From NCBI GenBank assembly GCA_937915545.1, contig CALGIJ010000018.1, positions 62,001 to 126,000 on the forward strand: a stretch of DNA of 64,000 bases, in the 5' to 3' direction. The translations under genes were made by a program, and so were the position numbers. This document shows positions 42,857-50,987 of the stretch, one piece after another. The notes beneath the pieces were generated by a model. The model was not told the origin of the DNA. It did not search any database and worked only from the letters and a program-made list of their open reading frames with translations. Position 1 is the first letter of the stretch, and each line of letters begins with the position of its first letter. The stretch comes from an uncultured Desulfobacterales bacterium. Its GTDB lineage: Bacteria > Desulfobacterota > Desulfobulbia > Desulfobulbales > Desulfocapsaceae.

Positions 42857-43912
42857 TCAGGGGAGGAGCAGCAGACTGCCTTTTTTGACGACCAATGTTA
42901 TGGCCATGCCCGCTTCAGGGGGACGCGGGGCGAGGGGCAGATTGAAGGCGAGGCGGTGGCCGCAGCTGTCGACCACAAGGCGATAGGTCGCCCCCTGGAA
43001 AACGCGACTGGCGACGAGGCCGGCGATGACCAGCCCAGGCTGCTGACCCTCAATGTCGTCAGCGAGCCTCGCGCCCTCGGGTGGCAGGAGCAGGGTGCCG
43101 GCGTCCGTGGGCTCCACCCCCGGCAGGTTTGACGGCAGGCGGCCAAAGGGGCTGTGCAGCAGCCCGTCCGAGCCGAGAGTGCAGGAAACGAGATTGGTAA
43201 GGCCGAGAAATGACGCCACGAGGCGATTGGCGGGTCGCAGGTAGAGCTCTTCCGGAGCCGCCAGCTGCTGCAGCCTGCTCTCCTGGAGAATGGCGATGCG
43301 GTCGGCGATGCTGTAGGCCTCGCCCTGGTCGTGGGTGACGAAGACTGCCGTAACCCCCAGGGATTTGAGAATGAGGCGGATCTCGCCGGTGAGGCGGTCG
43401 CGCAATAGGCGGTCGAGGGACCCCAGGGGTTCGTCGAGGAGCAGCAGCGGGGGGCGGGGGGCGAGGCTGCGCGCCAGGGCGACACGCTGGCGTTCGCCTC
43501 CGGAAAGCTCGTCCACCGCGCGCCGGCCAAAGCCCTCCAGACCCACCAGATGCAGCACCTCTTCTACCCTCCTGGCCGTCTCGGCTGCCGGCAGTCGCTG
43601 CATGCGCAGACCGAAGGCCACGTTTTCCCAGACATTCTTATGGGGAAAGAGGGCATATTCCTGAAACATCATACCGAAATTGCGGCGATGCGGCGGAGTC
43701 TCGGCGAGATCGCGACCGGCAAAGCGGATGGTCCCCCGGTCAGGACGTTCCAGCCCGGCGAGGAGACGCAGGAGCGTCGTCTTGCCGGAGCCCGAGGGCC
43801 CGAGCAGGCAGAGGATCTCCCCCTCGCCGAGGGTAAAGCCGATGTCCTGCAGCAGCGGCTTACCCTGGTAGGTCTTGTGCAACTTGTCGACACTGAGGAT
43901 GGCGCTGGTCAT
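42857..43912 (-). CDS. thiQ: Thiamine ABC transporter ATP-binding protein
   Basis: A 351-residue ATPase. Walker A LLGPSGSGKTTLLRLLAG (about residues 36-53), Q loop MMFQEYALFPHKNV, signature LSGGERQRVALARSL, Walker B LLLLDEPLGSLDRLLRD, and switch His in FVTHDQGEAYS. The C-terminal about 110 residues form a TOBE-like extension, longer than E. coli ThiQ (232 residues), and resemble Fe(III)/polyamine ATPases; the thiamine assignment rests on the operon and the TPP riboswitch. Start ATG 43912 overlaps the thiP stop by four bases. Confidence 0.88.
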   Translation of the reverse strand: MTSAILSVDKLHKTYQGKPLLQDIGFTLGEGEILCLLGPSGSGKTTLLRLLAGLERPDRGTIRFAGRDLAETPPHRRNFGMMFQEYALFPHKNVWENVAFGLRMQRLPAAETARRVEEVLHLVGLEGFGRRAVDELSGGERQRVALARSLAPRPPLLLLDEPLGSLDRLLRDRLTGEIRLILKSLGVTAVFVTHDQGEAYSIADRIAILQESRLQQLAAPEELYLRPANRLVASFLGLTNLVSCTLGSDGLLHSPFGRLPSNLPGVEPTDAGTLLLPPEGARLADDIEGQQPGLVIAGLVASRVFQGATYRLVVDSCGHRLAFNLPLAPRPPEAGMAITLVVKKGSLLLLP

Positions 43913-45570
43913 CGGCGTGTCTCCCCCCTTTTTCCTGCCGCTCGGGCAAGTACCAGCAGAGCGGCGCAGGTGAACAGCAGCAGCAGGCTGCTCATTGCCA
44001 TTGCCTGGCCATAATTCATTTCCCCGGGCAGGCTGAGGTAGCGATAGATGGCGACGGGGATGGTGGCAGTGTGCGGCCTGGTGACGAAGGATGATGCCCC
44101 GAACTCGCCCATGCTGATGGCGAAGGCGAAAATCGCCCCGACGAGGATGGCGCGTCGGATGAGGGGCAGCTCGATCTCGCGAAAGACCGTCCCTGGCGAG
44201 GCGCCGAGAGTGGCGGCGGCTTCCCCGAGCGAGGGGGGAATGCGGCGCAGCGCGGGCAGGATGCAGCGCATCACGAAGGGGAAAGCGAGCAAACTGTGGG
44301 CGATGACCACCATCGCCAGGCTGTCGCGGAGATCGAGGGGCGGTCGGTTGAGGGCAATGATATAGCCGAAGCCGAGGCTGACCGCCGAAGTAGCCAGCGG
44401 CAGCATGAGCAGCGCGTCCCACCAGGCAGAGCCGGCGCCGTCCTTGGCGGCGAGGTGGCGGGCGGCGGCCAGACCGAGGCACAGGGCGACGACGGTGGTG
44501 GCCAGGGCGAAGCCGAGGCTGTTGGTGATGGCCGTGGCCGGTGCGACGAAGAACAGGGCATCGCTCCCCCCGCTGAAGAGGCCGCGGTAGTAGGCCAGTG
44601 TCGGACCCCCTTCGCCCTGCAGCGATGCGGCGAGCAAAGCGGCCAGGGGGGCGATGAGGAGGGCGGTGATGAACAGCAGCGTGGCGACGATGGCCGCCTT
44701 GGCACGCCACCCGGCCGCCGGGACGTCCCCGTCCCTGGCGGTGTCGGTGAAGAAGGCCAGCTGCTTCCCCGCGCCGAGACGCGCCTGCAGCCACATGAGC
44801 AGGAAGTTGATGGTCAGCTGCAGCAGGGACAGGGCGGCTGCCATAGGCAGATTGAAGAGGTGGATGGCTTGGCGGTATATCTCTACCTCCAGGGTGGCGT
44901 AACCTGGTCCGCCAAGGATGAGGACAATGCCGAAGCTGGTGAAGCAGAAGACGAACACCAACAAGGCAGCCGCGGCGATGGCGGGCAGCAGCAGGGGCAG
45001 GGTGATGCGCAGAAAGATCTGCCACGGCGAGGCGCCGAGGGTAGCCGCCGCTTCCCGGATTCGCGGGTCGAGGCCCGACCAGTAGCTGCCGACGAGTCGC
45101 AGCACCAGGGAATAGTTGTAGAAAACATGGGCGAGAAGGAGCACCGCCAGGCCCTGGTCGGCGGCGAGAGGCGGTCTCTTGAGGTCGAACCAGGCCATAA
45201 TCAGGGTGTTGATCGGGCCGCCCGCGCCGAGCAAGGCGCTGAAGGACGCGGCGGCGACAACGGTGGGCAGCACGAAGGGCACGGTCAGCAGGGCCTGCCA
45301 CAGTCCTTTGGCGAGAAAGCGGTAGCGGCTGAAGACATAGGCACCGGGCAGGGCGACCAGCAGAGTGAGCGCGGTGGAGAGCAGGGCCTGCCAGGTGGTG
45401 AACCACAGCAGCCGTGCGTAGACCGGGCTGGTGAAGAGGCGGGCGATGCCGGTCGGGTCCCACCTTCCTTCAGGGAGCAGGCTGTGCAGGAAAATAGCGC
45501 AGAGCGGGTACCCGTAGAAGAGGACGAGAAAGGCCACCACCGGCAAAAAGAGCAGGCGGCGAACGGTCAC
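43909..45570 (-). CDS. thiP: Thiamine ABC transporter permease (two fused permease units)
   Basis: A 553-residue inner-membrane protein with twelve helices in two homologous halves, each with an EAA loop (EAAATLGASPWQIFLRITLP and EAAATLGASPGTVFREIELP). The doubled build is typical of ThiP/FbpB permeases (ThiP of E. coli is 536). GTG start with GGGGA ahead. Together with ThiB and ThiQ it imports thiamine or its phosphates. Iron-type transport would be the alternative from sequence alone, but the riboswitch settles the operon's job. Confidence 0.9.
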   Translation of the reverse strand: MTVRRLLFLPVVAFLVLFYGYPLCAIFLHSLLPEGRWDPTGIARLFTSPVYARLLWFTTWQALLSTALTLLVALPGAYVFSRYRFLAKGLWQALLTVPFVLPTVVAAASFSALLGAGGPINTLIMAWFDLKRPPLAADQGLAVLLLAHVFYNYSLVLRLVGSYWSGLDPRIREAAATLGASPWQIFLRITLPLLLPAIAAAALLVFVFCFTSFGIVLILGGPGYATLEVEIYRQAIHLFNLPMAAALSLLQLTINFLLMWLQARLGAGKQLAFFTDTARDGDVPAAGWRAKAAIVATLLFITALLIAPLAALLAASLQGEGGPTLAYYRGLFSGGSDALFFVAPATAITNSLGFALATTVVALCLGLAAARHLAAKDGAGSAWWDALLMLPLATSAVSLGFGYIIALNRPPLDLRDSLAMVVIAHSLLAFPFVMRCILPALRRIPPSLGEAAATLGASPGTVFREIELPLIRRAILVGAIFAFAISMGEFGASSFVTRPHTATIPVAIYRYLSLPGEMNYGQAMAMSSLLLLFTCAALLVLARAAGKRGETRR

Positions 45571-45606
45571 GACGTCCCCATCCGCTGGCGCTGTCGACGT
45601 TGTCGC

Positions 45607-46650
45607 CTAGCGCAGCACGGCATCGGTCCAAGCCTCGAGCCATTGTTGGCGGTGTTTCTCGATGGCTTCCGGGGCGACCTCGGCGGGACGCTCGGGGATG
45701 ACCGCGTGGCGGCGCATGACCTCCGGCAAGCTGGCGCCGGGATTGGCCGGAAAGACCCACATCCTCAGGGGAATATCCTCCTGAACCGGCACGTCGAGCA
45801 TGAAATCGACGAAGGCTCTGGCCAGTTCCGGCTGCCTGGTACCCTTGAGAATGCCGATGAATTCGATCTGTCGGAAGGAACCTCGGTCACCGCCGACGGC
45901 TGCAGTGGGTGCCTCGCGCAGCGGCTCCTTGGCATAGTGGACTGCCGCCGCCGGGCTGGAGGCATAGCTGACGACGATCGGCCGATCGCCTTTCGAGGCG
46001 GCGGTGAAGTGGCCGTAATAGGCGTCTTTCCAGCCGTTGGCCACTTTGACGTCGTTGTCGCGCAGCCCCTTCCAGAAGGACAGGTAGCCGTTTTCACCGA
46101 AGCGGCCGATGGTCGCCAGCAGAAAGGCCAGGCCGGGGGAGGAGGTGGCCGGGTTCTCGACCACTGTCAGGCCTTTGTACGCCGGCTTGACGATATCGGC
46201 GAGATCGGCGGGGGGAGTGATGCCCTTGTTGCGGAACCAGGCCCGATCGATATTGAGGCAGACATCGCCGTAGGACACCGGCAGCAGGCGATGCTGCGGA
46301 TCGAGGCGCAAGGTGGCGGGGAAGGTCGCCAGCAGCGGTGACGGGTAGGGGAGAAAGATATCGGCGTTGAGGGCGCGTGACAGGTAGGTGTTGTCGACCC
46401 CGAAGAAGACGTCGGCGAGGGGCTTGTCCTTGGCGAGAATGGCCTGCACCAGCGCTGTGCCGGCGTCGCCGCTCTTGACAAAGCGCAGGGTCGCCTTGTG
46501 GGTGCTCTCGAATTTTTCCACCAGATGGCGGGAGATGTCGAAGCTGTCGTGGCTCATCACCGTCAGGGTGGGGCCGTCGGCCGCAGCCGGCGTGGAGAAG
46601 GGGAGCAGCAGCAGGGCCAGCAGCGCCGGCCAGGAACGGATGGGGGTCAT
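45607..46650 (-). CDS. thiB: Thiamine ABC transporter substrate-binding protein
   Basis: A 347-residue periplasmic protein with signal peptide (PALLALLLLPFSTPAAA). LTVMSHDSFDISRHLVEKFE is the ThiB opening; DVFFGVDNTYLSRAL, VVENPATSSPGLAFLLATIG, VKVANGWKDAYYGHFTAASK and RMWVFPANPGASLPEV are all family segments surrounding the thiamine pocket. ATG 46650 has GAGGTGACC upstream, better than the GTG two codons earlier. First structural gene after the TPP riboswitch. Confidence 0.93.
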   Translation of the reverse strand: MTPIRSWPALLALLLLPFSTPAAADGPTLTVMSHDSFDISRHLVEKFESTHKATLRFVKSGDAGTALVQAILAKDKPLADVFFGVDNTYLSRALNADIFLPYPSPLLATFPATLRLDPQHRLLPVSYGDVCLNIDRAWFRNKGITPPADLADIVKPAYKGLTVVENPATSSPGLAFLLATIGRFGENGYLSFWKGLRDNDVKVANGWKDAYYGHFTAASKGDRPIVVSYASSPAAAVHYAKEPLREAPTAAVGGDRGSFRQIEFIGILKGTRQPELARAFVDFMLDVPVQEDIPLRMWVFPANPGASLPEVMRRHAVIPERPAEVAPEAIEKHRQQWLEAWTDAVLR

Positions 46651-46704
46651 GGTCACCTCGCCAGAAAGGACCGGGCATTGGCCAGAGGCAGGGGCGACGG
46701 CATG

Positions 46705-46734
46705 AAAAAACCGCCTCCGCAGGACGGAGACGGT
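46705..46734 (-). terminator. Riboswitch-controlled intrinsic terminator ahead of thiB
   Basis: On the minus strand ACCGTCTCCG (46725-46734), a 5-base loop and CGGAGGCGGT (46710-46719) make a 10-bp stem followed by six T residues (46705-46710). It directly follows the TPP aptamer and would stop transcription when TPP is bound. Confidence 0.88.
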
Positions 46735-46740
46735 TACCGC

Positions 46741-46832
46741 ATTGCGCTCCCTCCGCCGGCATTATCCGGATCAGGTTAGACGGTCGGGTTGCCTTTCAAC
46801 CCCTCTCAGCCCGGTGGCGCCGAGCTCCCGTT
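46741..46832 (-). promoter_or_regulatory. TPP riboswitch (THI element)
   Basis: Read on the minus strand, the aptamer has the two invariant blocks of the THI box: GGGCTGAGAGGGGTTG in the first half (pyrimidine-sensing J3/2 with CTGAGA) and ACCTGATCCGGATAATGCCG in the second half (pyrophosphate-sensing CCTGATC and GATAATGCCGGCG). The terminator follows within 10 bases and thiB 90 bases downstream. TPP binding is expected to switch off the thiBPQ operon. Confidence 0.95.
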
Positions 46833-47212
46833 TGCCAACGTCCATCTTAGAGCATGCCGGCAAGCTTTGCAAGCTCGCAGAGTCCGGGCTGGCATGAGGG
46901 GGCGCGGGCGGTGGCGATAGATTGCAGAACCTTCAGCATATGGACCGCATCAGCCCTTGTGCCGGCCGAAAGATATCAACGCGGGTGGATGAACTGATAA
47001 CTATTACTCGGGTTGCCGCGACTTGATTTTTCTGTGCAAGAGACCAATTATTTACTACGTTGTGATACAAGCAGTGACCGGCCGCGGTATTCACTCTGCA
47101 GGTGTGAAGAGTGAGGTCGGGAGAGTGGCGGTGATACCGTCGGAAAAAGGCGCTCGGGTCAGTCCGAGGATTGGTAAAGGTCGAGCAGCAGCGCTGCAGA
47201 GGAGCAGGTGCC
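46833..47212. other. Intergenic region between the riboswitch and metF
   Basis: About 380 bases. It holds the thiBPQ promoter region on the minus strand (not pinpointed) and a sigma-70-like pair facing metF (TTGATT at 47023-47028 and AATTAT at 47046-47051, 17-base spacer). The local GC is low around 46980-47070. No gene-like frame. Confidence 0.4.
47023..47051 (+). promoter_or_regulatory. Candidate sigma-70 promoter of metF
   Basis: TTGATT (47023-47028) and AATTAT (47046-47051) are 17 bases apart; the -10 matches four of six positions. The GTG start of metF lies 160 bases downstream. Confidence 0.35.
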
Positions 47213-48712
47213 GTGATTCACAATTTCAATGACGATATCTCCACCCCCGAAAAGTTTGTGGTCACCCTGGAACTCGTTCCCGGCCGGGAGATCCTTGGCG
47301 GAGCCATGGAGACCATCAAGAAGATCTCCAAGGAAGCCTACGACGACGGGCGCATCACCGCCGTGTCGATCACCGACAATCCCGGCGGCAACCCGGCGCT
47401 CAGCCCCGACGCCATCGGTCGCGAGATCCTCGATTACGGCATGGACGTCATCGTCCACTTCACCTGCCGCGACGCCAACCGCATGGGCATGGAAAGCCGC
47501 GCCCTGCAGCTGGCGCGCATGGGCATGCGCAACATCCTTGCCCTCACCGGCGATTATTCCGGCAAGGGTTTTGGCGGCCGTGGCACCCCGGTGTTCGATT
47601 TTGACTCGGTGATCCTCACCACCATGCTCTCCGACCTCAACCGCCGCCTGATCAGCAGCGGTTCCTCTGAGGTTTTCGTCACCGGCTGCGCAGTGTCGCC
47701 GTTCAAGTACACCGAGGCCGAGACGTGGATTCAGTACCGCAAGCTGCAGCGCAAGATCGAGGCCGGCGCCTCGTTTGCCATCACCCAGTTGGGCTACGAT
47801 ATCGACAAGTTCGAGGAACTGCTGCGCTTCAATCACGACAAGGAGGTCAAAGTGCCGATGCTCGCCTCGCTCTACCTGCTCAACAAGGGGGCGGCGACGG
47901 TCATGCATAACGGCAAGATCCCTGGGGTGTATGTGTCGAAGCAGCTCTACGAGCGTATCCTCGCCGACTACGCCGTGCCGGGGGAAGGGCCGAAACGCGC
48001 CATCGAGCGCACCGCCCGCCTCGGGGCGGTGCTCAAGGGGATCGGCTACAAGGGTATCCATATCGCCGGCATACATAAGAACTTCGATACGGTTGCCGCC
48101 ATTCTCGACCGCATGGAGGAGATCGGCCATAACTGGGAAGAGTACCGCGAGGAGTTCCGTGAGGAAAACAACGGCCGCTTCTACATCTACAAGGATGCCG
48201 CCGCGGAGGCAGGCGCTGAACGCTCCGAGATCAAGCTCAAGTTCGGCGACGAGGTCCATTATCTCTTCCTGCGCACCGCCCACGACCTCTTCTTTGACAA
48301 GGAGGCTTCGCTGGCCCCGATGTACCGTAAGATCTCCAGCGCTTTCGACAAGAAAAACGCCTCGTGGATGCTCAAGATGTTCCTCGAAGATCCCTTCAAG
48401 AAACTGATGCTCTCCTGCAAGAGCTGCGGCGACTGCGGCATCCAGCATGTCGGCTTCCTCTGCCCGGAATCGGGCTGCCCGAAGCATACCCGCAACGGTG
48501 CCTGCGGCGGCAGCCGCGACGGCTACTGCGAGGTCAACCAGGACAAGCTCTGCGTCTGGGTGCGCGCCTATTACCGTATGAAGCGCCATAACGAGACCGA
48601 GCAGCTCACCGCCTCCTTCGTTCCACCGCGTTCCTGGGAACTTCAGGACACCTCGTCGTGGATCAATTTCCACCTCGACCGCGATCACCAGAAGGTGGAA
48701 AAGGCCGCCTGA
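47213..48712 (+). CDS. metF: Methylenetetrahydrofolate reductase fused to the Cys-rich MTHFR C-terminal domain
   Basis: A 499-residue enzyme. Residues 1-300 form the MetF TIM barrel: FVVTLELVPGRE, VSITDNPGGNPALSPDA, VHFTCRDANRMGMESRAL and NILALTGDYSGKGF carry the flavin- and folate-binding residues. Residues 380-475 hold a cysteine-rich domain (SCKSCGDCGIQHVGFLCPES, GCPKHTRNGACGGSRDGYC) like the separate MetV subunit of acetogens (MTHFR C-terminal domain). The complex makes methyl-H4folate in the methyl branch of the Wood-Ljungdahl pathway. GTG 47213 follows GAGGAG; the leader from 47171 would use a TTG start and lacks a site. Stands alone before a strong terminator. Confidence 0.9.
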   Translation: MIHNFNDDISTPEKFVVTLELVPGREILGGAMETIKKISKEAYDDGRITAVSITDNPGGNPALSPDAIGREILDYGMDVIVHFTCRDANRMGMESRALQLARMGMRNILALTGDYSGKGFGGRGTPVFDFDSVILTTMLSDLNRRLISSGSSEVFVTGCAVSPFKYTEAETWIQYRKLQRKIEAGASFAITQLGYDIDKFEELLRFNHDKEVKVPMLASLYLLNKGAATVMHNGKIPGVYVSKQLYERILADYAVPGEGPKRAIERTARLGAVLKGIGYKGIHIAGIHKNFDTVAAILDRMEEIGHNWEEYREEFREENNGRFYIYKDAAAEAGAERSEIKLKFGDEVHYLFLRTAHDLFFDKEASLAPMYRKISSAFDKKNASWMLKMFLEDPFKKLMLSCKSCGDCGIQHVGFLCPESGCPKHTRNGACGGSRDGYCEVNQDKLCVWVRAYYRMKRHNETEQLTASFVPPRSWELQDTSSWINFHLDRDHQKVEKAA

Positions 48713-48730
48713 GGCCCTGGCCCGTCCCTG

Positions 48731-48781
48731 AAAACAGCGCGGCGGCAGACGTGATTCACGTCTGCCGCCGCGCTGTTTTTT
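48731..48781. terminator. Strong bidirectional intrinsic terminator after metF
   Basis: A 23-bp perfect stem from AAAACAGCGCGGCGGCAGAC to its complement ending CGCTGTTTT (48731-48753 with 48757-48779), flanked by A and T runs on both sides, between convergent metF and the 73-residue ORF. Confidence 0.95.
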
Positions 48782-48807
48782 GGCCTTTCGTCCGTGATGA
48801 TGGCTGG

Positions 48808-49029
48808 TTACGGTACAGGGCGGATGGAGAGATGCTGGGTATGCTGGTGACGGCGCCTGAGGGTCTCGCCGAGGGCGATGAGCAGGTCGGCCACGGCCAG
48901 CATGAGGCGGTCGCGGTTCTTTTGGTGGCGCTGGGCGGCGAAGAGGGCGAGCAGGTGGCGGCGCTCGCTCTCTTCGAGCATCTGCCGTCGTCGTTCCTTC
49001 AGTTCCATTTCCAAAAGATAGGGATTCAT
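48808..49029 (-). CDS. Small hypothetical protein of 73 residues
   Basis: ATG 49029 is preceded by GAGGAGAGAC, one of the best ribosome-binding sites in the window. The protein is short and highly charged (EMELKERRRQMLEESERRH) with a coiled-coil-like helix followed by LMLAVADLLIALGETLRRR, an amphipathic second helix. No family is recognised. It begins 68 bases after the MocR-type gene stop on the same strand, so it may be its second cistron, and ends ahead of the metF terminator. Confidence 0.5.
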   Translation of the reverse strand: MNPYLLEMELKERRRQMLEESERRHLLALFAAQRHQKNRDRLMLAVADLLIALGETLRRRHQHTQHLSIRPVP

Positions 49030-49097
49030 GGTCTCTCCTCGGTACACTCCCTTTTGGTGATGCCGGATTCCTCCGGCGTTGACAGGCTGCCGCATGT

Positions 49098-50639
49098 CTA
49101 CTGATAACTGCCGAGGCCGCTCAGCCCCGATTCCCCGGGGGGACGGCTGATAAACTCCTCGATGGCGCTGGCCAGCAGTTCGATGCCCTCCTTGATCTCC
49201 GCTTCGCTGGACCAGGCGTAACCGACCCGGCAACAGTTGACGAAGCGTTGGTCGATATCGAACAGCGGCCCGGGCAGAAAGGACACCCCTTTGTCGATGG
49301 CGAAGAGGAAGAGGGCGACGCTGGAATAGCCGCGTGGCAGTTCCACCAGTAGCGAGAAACCGCCCTCGGGCCGGGTCCAGCTGGTGCCCTCGGGCATATA
49401 GCGCTGCAGGGCGCGCAGCATGGCGTCGCGGCGCACCCGGTACATGGCGGCCATCCTGCGGTTGTGCTCGTCGTAACGACCGGACTGGAAAATGGTCAGG
49501 GCCATGCCCTGGATGAGCGTCGGGCAGGAATGGTCGTTGAGCCGCTTGAGCTGGGCGAGCTGCTGCACGTGGCGCGCCGAGCTGACGATCCAGCCGAAGC
49601 GCATGCCGGTCATGACCGCTTTGGAAAATGAGCTGACGATTACCGCCTGTTCCGGTGGCAGGTCCAGTAACAGGCTCGGCGGCACCTCGTCCCAGCACAG
49701 ATCGCGGAAGAGCTCGTCGGCGATGATGGTGCTGCCGGTTTTCTTCGCCCACTCCAGCAGCATGCCGCGTCGCTCTGCGCCAAGGTGGGTGCCCATGGGG
49801 TTGTGGGCGTAGGGGCAGAGGTAGAGCAGCGAGGGCCCCGAGCCGGCAAACTGGTTCAGCAACTCGGGCAGCGGCCCGCTGCTGTCTCTGGTGATGGTCT
49901 CCACCCAGTGGCCCATGGCACCGAAGGTGTCGGTGATGCCGCGAAAACATGGCGTCTCGCAGATGACACGCTTGCCGAGTTCCCGGTTCTCCTGGGAGAG
50001 CAGGGTCACCCCCTGCAGCGAGCCATTGGTGATGAGGACCTGATCGGCACTGACTGCCAATCCCTGGGCGGCGTAGCGCCGCGCGATCTCCGCCCTGAGG
50101 TCGTAGCGCCCAAGGGGATCGGTGGTTTCGAGAAGGCTCATGCCGTCGCGGGCCATGGTCTCGCGGGTGACTTCGGCGAGGAAGTCGGCGGGCAGCAGGC
50201 CGGGGTCGGGCACCCCCTTGGTGAGATGAATTATGCCTGGTTTGTCGGCGAGGATCATGATATCGCGCAGAGCTGTGCCCACCCCCATGCGCAGCCGTCG
50301 GGCAGCAAACTCCAGGGGACTGTGGTCGCCGCCCCGGGCCGGCGAGTGGGTTCGCTCACGCGTCTCGCGGCCGTCTCCGCCACGCGGTTCCTCCTCCTCC
50401 GGCTTGCGGATGAAGGTGCCCCGCCCCACCTGGCAGCTGGTCTGCCCGGCGTCACTGAGATCCTGGAGGGCGCGGCGTACGGTGGCCTGGGTGACGCCGA
50501 TTTCCCTGGCCAGCCAGGAGACAGGGGGCAGCCGGTCGCCCGGGTTGAGCTCGCCCTTGCGGATCGCTTCCTGGATGAGGTCGCGGATCTGGATATAGAG
50601 GGGTATGTCGGAATCTTTGTCGATCGTGTAGGTGACCAT
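49098..50639 (-). CDS. MocR-family GntR/aminotransferase regulator
   Basis: A 513-residue protein with an N-terminal GntR winged helix (residues 8-78, PLYIQIRDLIQEAIRKGELN, then VTQATVRRALQDLSDAG) and a C-terminal class I aminotransferase-like domain. The latter has the YAHNPMGTHL substrate segment, IIADELFRDLCWDE and SSFSKAVMTGMRFGWIV with the Lys that would hold PLP. MocR proteins use PLP or amino compounds as effectors and regulate genes of PLP, GABA or taurine metabolism, often also their own. A clear operator pair stands immediately before the ribosome-binding site (AGGAGAGG). Target genes unknown. Confidence 0.9.
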   Translation of the reverse strand: MVTYTIDKDSDIPLYIQIRDLIQEAIRKGELNPGDRLPPVSWLAREIGVTQATVRRALQDLSDAGQTSCQVGRGTFIRKPEEEEPRGGDGRETRERTHSPARGGDHSPLEFAARRLRMGVGTALRDIMILADKPGIIHLTKGVPDPGLLPADFLAEVTRETMARDGMSLLETTDPLGRYDLRAEIARRYAAQGLAVSADQVLITNGSLQGVTLLSQENRELGKRVICETPCFRGITDTFGAMGHWVETITRDSSGPLPELLNQFAGSGPSLLYLCPYAHNPMGTHLGAERRGMLLEWAKKTGSTIIADELFRDLCWDEVPPSLLLDLPPEQAVIVSSFSKAVMTGMRFGWIVSSARHVQQLAQLKRLNDHSCPTLIQGMALTIFQSGRYDEHNRRMAAMYRVRRDAMLRALQRYMPEGTSWTRPEGGFSLLVELPRGYSSVALFLFAIDKGVSFLPGPLFDIDQRFVNCCRVGYAWSSEAEIKEGIELLASAIEEFISRPPGESGLSGLGSYQ

Positions 50640-50654
50640 CTGCTAAACCTCTCC

Positions 50655-50680
50655 TGTATTGATACTGTATTGATACAGTA
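50655..50680 (-). promoter_or_regulatory. Operator of the MocR-type regulator (tandem 11-mers plus palindrome)
   Basis: TGTATTGATAC occurs twice head to tail (50655-50665 and 50666-50676), and TACTGTATTGATACAGTA (50663-50680) forms an 18-bp palindrome. MocR sites are known to combine direct and inverted repeats. The region overlaps the ribosome-binding-site end and lies 15-41 bases before the start, so bound protein would hinder its own transcription. Confidence 0.65.
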
Positions 50681-50987
50681 CCTATTTGAAGTCGTCAAGG
50701 GAAATAGTCACTGACCAGGCTGAAGCAGCAGTTCGTCGTTGGCACCTTGTGCGGCGTCATGGACTACGAACGGTTGGCGAATACGCTGCGAGTGGCGTTG
50801 GCAATGGCAGAGGTCGGCAAGGCAAGGGAGGGGCGCACCATGGGTGGGGAAGGCGCCCTGGGTCGCAGGTGGCATCGTTGTCGAAAAAGAAGGAGCGGGC
50901 GCGGAGCGCCAAGCCAAGGAGCTGCGGCCATGCCCAAGGCCGGCTTCGTGGCTGGTTGCCGGGCCCCCTGAGGCCTGGGCTTGCCAA
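50681..50987. other. Intergenic region between the MocR-type gene and rlmD
   Basis: About 307 bases with no recognised signal. Short frames on both strands lack ribosome-binding sites and similarity to known proteins. Confidence 0.4.

Noticed and set aside
42728..43132. Plus-strand frame overlapping the thiQ end
   Set aside because: Overlaps a gene with complete ABC motifs and has no family-like sequence.
42857..46650. Fe(III) transporter (AfuABC/FbpABC) instead of thiamine transporter
   Set aside because: ATPase and permease would fit, but the binding protein is ThiB-like and a TPP riboswitch precedes the operon.
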